Positions 48,898-56,921 of a stretch of DNA of 64,000 nt are shown one piece after another. The first letter of the stretch is position 1; every line of letters begins with the position of its first letter. The translations under genes and the position numbers were made by a program. The notes under the pieces were generated by a model. The model did no database searches, was not told the DNA's origin, and saw only the letters and a list, made by a program, of their open reading frames with translations. Origin of the DNA: Parabacteroides sp. AD58 (GTDB lineage: Bacteria > Bacteroidota > Bacteroidia > Bacteroidales > Tannerellaceae); NCBI RefSeq assembly GCF_023744375.2, contig NZ_CP146284.1:1674001-1738000 (forward strand). The letters run 5' to 3'.

Positions 48898-48930
48898 TTG
48901 TTGTATTTATTACGTTTTAATGTAATTTTG
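48898..48930 (+). promoter_or_regulatory. Candidate promoter of the right susC operon
   Basis: TTGTTG (48898-48903), 19 bases, TAATTTTG (48923-48930). It resembles the left promoter base by base. It would give a leader of about 425 nt before the ATG at 49362. Confidence 0.55.
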
Positions 48931-49071
48931 TTCGCCATAAATTTATCTCTTTTTTTTAAATATACAATCATTCACCCCTAAAAATTCTCTATTCTTAGCA
49001 TAGAAATAGCTAAAAATAGAAATTTCCCTATCATATGATGCTTATTTCGTTGTCTGTCATCGGTTCTCCGT

Positions 49072-49160
49072 TCTTTTGGCTTTACCCAAAAGAACCAAAA
49101 GGTCAAGGCTTACACTCCGAAGGCCGGAATACTAATAATTGATCGCTTTTCGCGCGTAGG
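49072..49160. repeat. Hairpin element in the right susC leader
   Basis: A 10-bp perfect stem made of GTTCTTTTGG and CCAAAAGAAC around a 6-base loop (about 49070-49095), followed by CCAAAAGG and a small CGCGC/GCGCG hairpin (about 49150-49163). It makes this leader about 300 bases longer than that of the left locus and looks like an inserted or family repeat. Confidence 0.5.
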
Positions 49161-49320
49161 CGCGTTACTCTCTCTCAATAATAAATATACTTTCTTATCC
49201 TTTTCTTTACTATACTTTACTTTATGCACTTTCCACGGTTAAAATCGGCGTTTTAGCTGTGCAAACAAGGGTTTCATCTGTGCTTAAAAAGCGGTTCGGT
49301 ATGGACTAAGTCTTTTTAGT

Positions 49321-49379
49321 AAAGGTTTGAATATTTATATGTTTAATAAATAAGTGTATTTATGATGAAAAGGTTTACT
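49321..49379. repeat. Right arm of 59-bp perfect inverted repeat
   Basis: Exact reverse complement of 48601-48659; it covers the leader end and start codons of the right susC. Confidence 0.9.
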
Positions 49380-52300
49380 ATGACTGCGGCTTGCCTGCTG
49401 ATGGGTATGACTGCGGTAATGGCTCAAAACACCAAAGTGACCGGTCAAGTTCTTGATGAAAACGGCGAACCGGTAATTGGTGCATCAGTAGTCGTAAAAG
49501 GAACAACAATCGGTACTGTAACTGATTTCGACGGTAACTTCACATTAGATGTTCCTTCGAACGAAAAACATCTGGAGATTTCATACGTCGGTATGAAGAA
49601 AGTGGAAGTGCGCGTTTCTCCTCAGGTAAAAGCTGTTCTGGAATCTGACTCACAAGCGTTGGATGAAGTAATGGTCGTAGCTTATGGTACTGCCAAGAAA
49701 TCTTCTTTTACTGGTTCTGCTTCTAATATCAGCAACGAAAAACTTGAGCTTCGTCCTATTACGAACGTAACCAAAGGACTTGAAGGACAAACTACCGGTT
49801 TATTGACAACCTCAGGTTCTGGTCAGCCTGGTGAATCAGCAAAAATCGTTATTCGTGGTTATGGTTCTATCAACGCATCACAAAACCCGTTATATGTAGT
49901 CGATGGTATTCCTTATGATGGTGATTTGTCATCTATCAATCCTTCGGATATTCAGTCCATGACAGTTTTGAAAGATGCTTCTGCCGGTGCTCTTTATGGT
50001 GCACGTGGTGCCAATGGTGTCGTTATGATCACAACCAAGCAGGGTAAAGAAGGTAAAACCTCTGTAACCTGGCGTTCAACAGTAGGCTGGTCATCCAGAG
50101 CATTACCTGAATACAGTACCGTAAATCAGAAAGACTTCGTTCAATTGACATACGAATCTTTACGTAACGGATATATCTTCAACAACGGTTATGACTGGGC
50201 AGATGCTGAAGCGCAAGCCAGAGTCGATTTGAGCGGTACGTTAGGAGGAGAGCTTTATAACCCATTCAAGAATTATACCTGGGACAATATCATTGATCCA
50301 CAAACCGGTATGGTAAGAGCAGATGCTCAATCAGTATGGAATGAACGATGGATGGATGCCTTATTAAAGAACAATGCTTTCCGTCACGAACATCAGTTAG
50401 GTGTTAACGGTGGTACTGAAAAGACAAAGTACATGTTCTCTTTGGGTTATCTGAATGAAGATGGTATTTTGGTTACTACCGGATTCCAGCGTTATAATGC
50501 CCGTGCCAATGTCAATTCTCAGATTACTGACTGGTTCAATGCTTTCGTAAATACATCTCTTTCTCATTCTATCCAGAATTACAGTGATTACGACGGATCT
50601 TCTACGTCTAACGTCTGGTATTCTTCTCAGTTTGTTTCACCGCTGTTGCCTCTTTATATCAAAGATGCCAACGGAAACAACGTATTGGATGAGAATGGTA
50701 ATCCACAGTTAGACTACGGTGAAAACGGACGTCCGGGTAGTTACAACGATTATAACCCGTTAGGTGGACTGGTTGATGATAAAGCCAACATCAAAAATGA
50801 CGTAGCCGGTGTTCGTACGGGTATCACGTTAGGATCAGACAAAGATGAATACGGTGTATTCAAAGGACTGAAGCTGAATGTCAACTTCGGTATGGACTAC
50901 CGCAGCCAGAATAAGATGTCGTACATGAACATGTATCATGGTAACCAAGCTGCAGCCGGCGGTTTATTGACCAAGAACAACAGCCGCATGCAGAGTTATA
51001 CCTTCAACCAGTTGCTGACTTGGAACCGTTCCTTCAATTTACATAACTTCGATGTGATGGTAGGTCATGAATTCTATGCTTACCAATACGAATATCTGGA
51101 AGCTGGTAAAACCAATCTGGTAGACGGTATCTTGGAATTACGTCCGGGTACAACATTGTATGCAGCCGATTCTTATACAGATAAATATCGTATTGAATCA
51201 TGGATGGGACGTATCAACTACAACTTCGATGAAAAGTACTATGTATCGGCTTCTATCCGTACTGATGGTTCTTCTCGTTTCTATAAAGATAACCGTTGGG
51301 GTACATTCTGGTCATTAGGTGGAAACTGGCGTATTTCTAAGGAAAAATTCATGGAAGATGTAAACTGGGTAGACAACTTGTCAGTAAAACTCAGTTACGG
51401 TCAGCAGGGTAATGATAATATTCTGAACTCTTTAGGTGCCAGCAACTATTATTTGTGGCAGAGTTTGTATGACTTGAGTTGGGCAAACGAAAATCAGATC
51501 GGTGCTATGGTCAGCTCTTTGGAAAACAAGAATGTTACCTGGGAAAAGAACGGCAACATGAACGTAGGTATCGAAGCTTTACTGTTCGACAGCCGTATCA
51601 GTTTGAATGCTGAATATTACAACAAGAAAACTGTAGACATGCTGTTGTCATACCCGATGGCTACTTCAACCGGTTTCAACGGTTACAATGCCAACGTAGG
51701 TAATATGCGTAACAGCGGTTTCGAATTCGAATTGAGAGTAACTCCGGTCCGTACGGATAACTTTACATGGAACGTAACCTGGATGGGTTCAACCGTAAAG
51801 AACAAAGTATTAAAGCTGACAGGAGAATCTCCTGAAATCATCAGTGGTGTGTACAGTATCAAAGAAGGAATGCCTATCAATACCTTCTATATGGCTAAAT
51901 CGGCCGGCGTTGATCCTGCTACCGGTGCTCAGTTATACTGGGTTTATGACAAAGACGAAAATGGTAATATTACCAACGAACGTATCAGTAGCGACTATAC
52001 AAAAGCAGCCAACAGTAAATATTATTTAGGCAGCCGTATTCCGGATCTGTATGGTAGCTTAGGCACCGATTTATCATGGAAAGGCCTGGATATTTCTATC
52101 CTGACAACCTATTCTATCGGTGGTAAGATCTACGATAGCCTGTACCAAGGTTCAATGGAAAATATGTACTACAACAACGCCTGGAACGAACATGCTTTAC
52201 GCCGTTGGCAGAAGCCGGGTGATATAACCGATGTTCCGCGTATTGAAGTAGCCAGCTCAAATACAACCAGCGACCGCTTCCTGATCAATGCTTCTTATTT

Positions 52301-52514
52301 CACAATCAAGAACATCACTTTAGGATATACGTTGCCGAAAGCTTGGACTAAAAAAGCTACGCTGAATACAGTCCGCGTATTCGGTTCTGTCGACAACCTG
52401 GCTATTTTCAGCCATCTGAAAGGTATGGATCCGCAGTATAATTTCTCAGGACAGACTGATTACAGCTATTCACCAAACAGAACTGTTTCATTAGGTGTTG
52501 AAGTTAATTTCTAA
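49362..52514 (+). CDS. SusC/RagA TonB-dependent outer-membrane transporter (right locus)
   Basis: A 1050-residue TonB-linked transporter with signal peptide 1-21, carboxypeptidase-regulatory-like domain about 25-105, plug (YVVDGIPYDGDL, AGALYGARGANGVVMITTKQG) and a C-terminal barrel ending in VEVNF. Its first 113 residues are nearly identical to those of the divergent SusC at 48618, after which the sequences diverge strongly, so the substrate is probably different. It starts a three-gene operon with a SusD and a surface lipoprotein. Residue 1 could be either of two adjacent ATG codons. Confidence 0.95.
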   Translation: MMKRFTMTAACLLMGMTAVMAQNTKVTGQVLDENGEPVIGASVVVKGTTIGTVTDFDGNFTLDVPSNEKHLEISYVGMKKVEVRVSPQVKAVLESDSQALDEVMVVAYGTAKKSSFTGSASNISNEKLELRPITNVTKGLEGQTTGLLTTSGSGQPGESAKIVIRGYGSINASQNPLYVVDGIPYDGDLSSINPSDIQSMTVLKDASAGALYGARGANGVVMITTKQGKEGKTSVTWRSTVGWSSRALPEYSTVNQKDFVQLTYESLRNGYIFNNGYDWADAEAQARVDLSGTLGGELYNPFKNYTWDNIIDPQTGMVRADAQSVWNERWMDALLKNNAFRHEHQLGVNGGTEKTKYMFSLGYLNEDGILVTTGFQRYNARANVNSQITDWFNAFVNTSLSHSIQNYSDYDGSSTSNVWYSSQFVSPLLPLYIKDANGNNVLDENGNPQLDYGENGRPGSYNDYNPLGGLVDDKANIKNDVAGVRTGITLGSDKDEYGVFKGLKLNVNFGMDYRSQNKMSYMNMYHGNQAAAGGLLTKNNSRMQSYTFNQLLTWNRSFNLHNFDVMVGHEFYAYQYEYLEAGKTNLVDGILELRPGTTLYAADSYTDKYRIESWMGRINYNFDEKYYVSASIRTDGSSRFYKDNRWGTFWSLGGNWRISKEKFMEDVNWVDNLSVKLSYGQQGNDNILNSLGASNYYLWQSLYDLSWANENQIGAMVSSLENKNVTWEKNGNMNVGIEALLFDSRISLNAEYYNKKTVDMLLSYPMATSTGFNGYNANVGNMRNSGFEFELRVTPVRTDNFTWNVTWMGSTVKNKVLKLTGESPEIISGVYSIKEGMPINTFYMAKSAGVDPATGAQLYWVYDKDENGNITNERISSDYTKAANSKYYLGSRIPDLYGSLGTDLSWKGLDISILTTYSIGGKIYDSLYQGSMENMYYNNAWNEHALRRWQKPGDITDVPRIEVASSNTTSDRFLINASYFTIKNITLGYTLPKAWTKKATLNTVRVFGSVDNLAIFSHLKGMDPQYNFSGQTDYSYSPNRTVSLGVEVNF

Positions 52515-52533
52515 TTAATTAAAAAGAAAAGAG

Positions 52534-54072
52534 ATGAAAAAAATATTCAAATATCTATTTGTAGGTTTAATGGGATGCGCAACGTTGTCATCCTGTCTGG
52601 AAAGTGCTTTGGAGACAGCTCCGACCGATTCAATGTCAGGAACGGGCTTGCTGGCAAATGCCAATGCGGCACTTGTTCCATTAAACGGTATCTATCGTTC
52701 GATGTATGCTTCCTGGTCACCAACAGGCAATACACACCAGAGTTTTGGTATCAGCTCTTACAACCTGATGGCAGAAGTCATGGGTGAAGACTTTATCCAG
52801 GCTGCTCAAGGTAGCGGATGGTTCTGGTATGACTGCCTTTACATGGTAAAAGACAGATATACTTCTTCGGCTTGGCGTTCATACGACTTGTGGAACGGAT
52901 ATTATACATGGGTTTCAAATGCCAACTATATTCTGGCTGCTGAAGAATCAATGGAAGGCGATCAGACCGACATCAATTATATCATGGGCCAGGCGCATGC
53001 TATCCGCGCGTATTCATATTTCATGCTGGCACAAAGTTTTGCCCGTACATACAAAGGACATGAATCAGAGCCTTGCTGCCCGATCTACACAGAACCGACA
53101 GTTGCCGGAACTCAAGGCCAGCCTCGTTCAACTGTTCAGCAAGTGTATGATCAGATCTTGTCGGATATCAACACGGCTATTGAACTGTTAAACGGAACAA
53201 CCCGCAAGCATATCACGCATATCAACTATGCTACTGCTTTAGGATTAAAAGCACGTATCGCGCTGGTAATGGAAGACTGGACAACTGCTAAAGAAGCAGC
53301 CAAAGCAGCTATCGAAGCCAGCGGATGCCGGGTTTTACCAGTAGCCAGCTTTACAGGGTTGAACAACTCGGATGCGGCTAATGTTATGTGGGGAGCCAAA
53401 ATCATCTCCGATCAGTCTACTATGTATGCCAGCTTCTTCTCACACATGGATGCCGATGGAACCGGTTACGCCAACAGCGGAGCTTACAAACAGATCAGCA
53501 AGTTACTGTATGATGAAATGGATGCCAAAGATACACGTCGTGCGTGGTGGGATCCGACAGATGAAAGAAATGGCGATTGCGGCTATATGCAGAACAAATT
53601 CAAGTTTGCCGATACACAAACCTGGACGGGTGATTACATCTGGATGCGTGTAGAAGAAATGTATCTGACAGCTGCCGAAGCTGAATGCCGCTTAGGCGAA
53701 GAAGCAGCAGCGAAAGAAGACCTGAATGCTGTCATGAGCCAGCGTGTAGAAGGATATACCTGTACAAAAACAGGTACTGCCTTAGGAAAACTGACTACAG
53801 ATATGACCGGTTCTCTGTTGGAAGAAATCATCACTCAGCGTAGAATTGAGCTTTGGGGTGAAATCGGCCGTATTTATGATATCCGCCGTCTGAAACAAGG
53901 TTTCGTCCGCACAACTGCTATGGGATGGCCGACAGCCGCTTTGCTGACCAACCGTCCGACTGACGATCCGGAAAGCTATATGTGGGTATTAACTATTCCG
54001 CAAAGCGAATTTGATGGCAATGCCAATATGAACCCAGTTACTGATCAGAATCCGGTAGGTGATACTAAATAA
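52534..54072 (+). CDS. SusD/RagB family lipoprotein (right locus)
   Basis: A 512-residue surface lipoprotein with signal ending in LSSC (Cys21). SusD family segments include MGQAHAIRAYSYFMLAQSFARTY, PRSTVQQVYDQILSDINTAIELL, WMRVEEMYLTAAEAECRLG and ITQRRIELWGEIGRIYDIRRLK. It pairs with the SusC 19 bases upstream. No polysaccharide-degrading enzymes or HTCS regulators are nearby, so the substrate remains open; protein-derived or glycan oligomers are both possible. Confidence 0.93.
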   Translation: MKKIFKYLFVGLMGCATLSSCLESALETAPTDSMSGTGLLANANAALVPLNGIYRSMYASWSPTGNTHQSFGISSYNLMAEVMGEDFIQAAQGSGWFWYDCLYMVKDRYTSSAWRSYDLWNGYYTWVSNANYILAAEESMEGDQTDINYIMGQAHAIRAYSYFMLAQSFARTYKGHESEPCCPIYTEPTVAGTQGQPRSTVQQVYDQILSDINTAIELLNGTTRKHITHINYATALGLKARIALVMEDWTTAKEAAKAAIEASGCRVLPVASFTGLNNSDAANVMWGAKIISDQSTMYASFFSHMDADGTGYANSGAYKQISKLLYDEMDAKDTRRAWWDPTDERNGDCGYMQNKFKFADTQTWTGDYIWMRVEEMYLTAAEAECRLGEEAAAKEDLNAVMSQRVEGYTCTKTGTALGKLTTDMTGSLLEEIITQRRIELWGEIGRIYDIRRLKQGFVRTTAMGWPTAALLTNRPTDDPESYMWVLTIPQSEFDGNANMNPVTDQNPVGDTK

Positions 54073-54085
54073 CATTTAATTTAGA

Positions 54086-54862
54086 ATGACAATGAAAATA
54101 AAAGGTTATATATTTGGAATAGGTGTCGCTATGGCTGCTTTATTTACTTCCTGCGACACAGACAACGTGAAAGATGTATTCCAGGAAACAACCATAGGAG
54201 CTGCTTTTACATTCGGAGCTCAATCGGTTTCTTTCCCGGCCAACGGATATGAGGGCTTTGATGTGGAAATAACACGTGCCCAGCACGAAGAAGCTGCAAC
54301 AATAGGCATTACAGCTGCTATGGAAGATGGCTCAGTCCTTCCTGCCGAGATTAAAGTTCCTTCAGAACTCACATTCGACGCCGGAGAATATCGGAAAATG
54401 TTGCATGTCACTGTAGGCAACATCAAATCTGGAGTTTCTTATCCGGTAGCAATTACAATTGATCCGTCGGCTGCTTCTTCTTTCGAAGACGCGATTACGA
54501 CAAAAGTAGTTTCTGTTTACCGTGACTATACTTATACAAGCCTCGGAACAGGTAAACTGATTTCTGAATTCTTCGGTGGTGAAGGGGAAGCTGAAATTCA
54601 GAAAGCCGATGATATCAACTGGTATAAAGCAGTCAGCTTGTATGAAGAAGGATATGACTTAGTTTTCAAGATTGCCGACAACGGTAAAGATGTAACCGTC
54701 GACAAACAGGCTATCGCTTCCGATATCAGTGGATACGGAACAGCTTATGCAGCCGGTTCAGGTACACTTGAAGATGGAGTTATCACGGTAACTCTCGAAT
54801 TTACCGTTAGTGCTGGTAGCTTCGGTACTGCTAAAGAAGTAATCATTTTACCGACAAAGTAA
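54086..54862 (+). CDS. Surface lipoprotein of SusC/D operon, beta-sandwich type
   Basis: A 258-residue lipoprotein (signal ending in LFTSC, Cys23). Residues about 40-130 resemble a Calx-beta/DUF1735-type immunoglobulin-like domain (SVSFPANGYEGFDVEITRAQH and KSGVSYPVAITIDPSA); the C-terminal half contains a further beta-rich domain. It follows the SusD gene by 13 bases and is likely an additional surface binding protein, comparable in position to SusE/F, but not homologous to them as far as I can see. A strong terminator follows. Confidence 0.8.
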   Translation: MTMKIKGYIFGIGVAMAALFTSCDTDNVKDVFQETTIGAAFTFGAQSVSFPANGYEGFDVEITRAQHEEAATIGITAAMEDGSVLPAEIKVPSELTFDAGEYRKMLHVTVGNIKSGVSYPVAITIDPSAASSFEDAITTKVVSVYRDYTYTSLGTGKLISEFFGGEGEAEIQKADDINWYKAVSLYEEGYDLVFKIADNGKDVTVDKQAIASDISGYGTAYAAGSGTLEDGVITVTLEFTVSAGSFGTAKEVIILPTK

Positions 54863-54889
54863 AAAACAGCTTCATATTATTATAAAGGT

Positions 54890-54924
54890 AAGGAAGGAAT
54901 CCGCGGATTCCTTCCTTCTTTTTT
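54890..54924 (+). terminator. Terminator of the right susC-susD operon
   Basis: A perfect 28-base palindrome (54890-54917) with a T-run at 54919-54924, 28 bases after the lipoprotein stop. Confidence 0.9.
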
Positions 54925-55092
54925 ATAGTCTCCTCTCCCACCGCCCATTCTCCCACTCCTCACCCGAAAAAGTTACGAATTCACTCTTCCTAAAATGATA
55001 TGAAAGGTAAGTCTCCAAGCGACAACAGCACGGATATCTTTCCTCTCTGCTATAAATCTAAACCCTTTATACCAAAGACACCGATAAAATTG

Positions 55093-55100
55093 TAAATTTG
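55093..55100 (+). promoter_or_regulatory. -7 element of the AAA-ATPase-like gene
   Basis: TAAATTTG, with transcription near 55107, so the ATG at 55109 would be leaderless and the ATG at 55133 is the likelier start. Confidence 0.5.
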
Positions 55101-55132
55101 CAATATGGATGTATAATAAACAACTGGCAACT

Positions 55133-56521
55133 ATGGATAGAATATACCCTATTGGCATACAGAATTTCGGCGAAATACGTAAAGGCGGATATGTTTATGT
55201 AGATAAAACAGCCTTGCTATATAAGCTAGTAAAGACAGGCAAATATTATTTCTTCGGTCGTCCACGCCGTTTTGGTAAAAGCCTGATGATTTCTACGCTG
55301 GAAGCCTACTTTGAAGGACAAAAAGAGCTGTTCAAAGGTCTGGCCATGGAAAAACTGGAAAAAGACTGGACCGTAAGTCCTGTGTTGCATCTTGACCTGA
55401 ACAATCAAGAATACAATTCAAGAGAGAATTTGGAAATAATACTCAATAATTATCTCACGCGGTGGGAAAGAATTTATGGAAATGATCCATCGGAAAAGTC
55501 TCTTTCCCTGCGTTTTGCAGGTATCATACGGCGTGCTTCCGAAAAGACCGGACAGAACGTAGCCATCCTTATCGACGAATACGATAAGCCGTTAATCCAA
55601 TCACTCAACAATGAAGACCTACAAGCCGAATACCGTAGCATACTGAAAGCATTTTACGGGAACTTAAAATCTTGCGACAAATATATCCGTTTTGCCATCC
55701 TGACAGGGGTGACACGGTTCAGTAGGATAAGTATCTTCAGCGACCTGAACAATCTGAATGACATCACCATGGATCCGGAGTATGCCACACTCTGCGGCAT
55801 CAGTGAAACTGAACTAACTACCAACTTTGCTTCAGATATTAACCGACTTGCAGTCAAACAAAAAATAAGTTATTGCCAGGCCTGTGAGCTACTGAAGAAA
55901 AAATACGACGGATATCATTTCGTACAAGATACAGAAGGGCTGTACAATCCATTCAGCCTGCTAAACACGTTTTTTCGCATGATGCCTGAAAACTATTGGT
56001 TTTCTACCGGAACACCTTCTTTTTTGGTAAAGCTCTTACAAAAGAACAATTATCTGCTTAGTGAGTTAACAGATAAAACTGAAGCAACAGCCGATGAACT
56101 GACAGGATTAGAAAACCTTGATAACAATCCGATACCGTTGTTCTTTCAAAGCGGTTATCTCACCATCAAAGGCTATGATCCGGAGTTCAAGAACTATCTT
56201 CTCGGATTCCCGAATGAGGAAGTAGAACAAAGTTTTATGAGTTACCTCATGCCTGCCTATATGAATTTAAACGGCCGAAATCCCAGTTTCCATATTCTGA
56301 ATTTCATTAAAGAAATAAGATCAGGCAAAATAGACGCTTTTATGAAGCGGCTACAAGGTTTTTTTGCAGATACACCCTACGAATTGATCCGAAACAATGA
56401 ACTACATTATCAAAATGTTTTATTCATCATATTCAAGTTAATGGGTTTCTATACCGAAGTAGAATATCATACTTCACAAGGCAGAATAGATATGGTTGTA
56501 AAAACTCCCAACTATATTTAA
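55133..56521 (+). pseudogene. AAA-ATPase-like / PD-(D/E)XK protein truncated at its nuclease motif
   Basis: A 462-residue protein of the AAA-ATPase_like plus PDDEXK_9 (DUF1703) family. The N-terminal domain is complete: IYPIGIQNFGEIRKGGYVYVDKT, Walker A-like GRPRRFGKS (42-50) and the ILIDEYDKP Walker B. The C-terminal nuclease domain reaches QGRIDMVVKTPNYI with Asp453 and then stops. Family members continue with a YVFEFK-type strand (the E-x-K residues) and about 60 more residues. The sequence after the stop does not encode that continuation in any frame. It is therefore a truncated, probably nuclease-dead copy, perhaps cut by the element to its right. Confidence 0.7.
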
Positions 56522-56921
56522 TAGAAGTATTTACAAACAGTTGTTATTCAATAGTTTATAAGTTATAAGTCAGAAATATGGTCATAATCTTTAATCGTAC
56601 ATTCTAAAGGGTGAAGATTTAACGCTTTTATTGATTATTAACTCACTTACGGTAACAATATAGGTGGTTTCTTCTTTTTTTCTATGCAATTTGTTTCCAA
56701 TATTCCACTTCTGTTTTAGCTCATAGTTTAAGCCGATAATAAAGATATCATATTTTGCTTACATTGTTCAATATTTCTTTCCTGTACTAAAGGTAAAATA
56801 ATTCTGAGCATCGAACGCAAAAGAAAGGTGGAATATCCGTTGCTCTTTGAAGAGTAAAAGAGAAGGGAGAATCTTTCGACGTTGAGCCGATAGGTTCTCC
56901 CTTTTTCCTTTTTTGAGTCTA
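56522..56921. other. AT-rich gap with no gene, candidate element boundary
   Basis: 400 bases between the truncated AAA-ATPase-like gene and the stop of the outer-membrane receptor. No plausible coding frame is seen; at about 56780-56860 one frame (ending ERKRKVEYPLLFEE) has no start codon. A hairpin (about 56871-56901, AGGGAGAA with TTCTCCCT) with a T-rich right flank is present. The left edge is the break in the truncated gene. Confidence 0.5.

Noticed and set aside
48689..49293. A single on/off invertible promoter between the two susC genes
   Set aside because: Promoter-like elements are found in both directions (48755-48785 minus, 48898-48930 plus), so a simple one-promoter switch is not supported; the inversion potential is kept as a separate finding.
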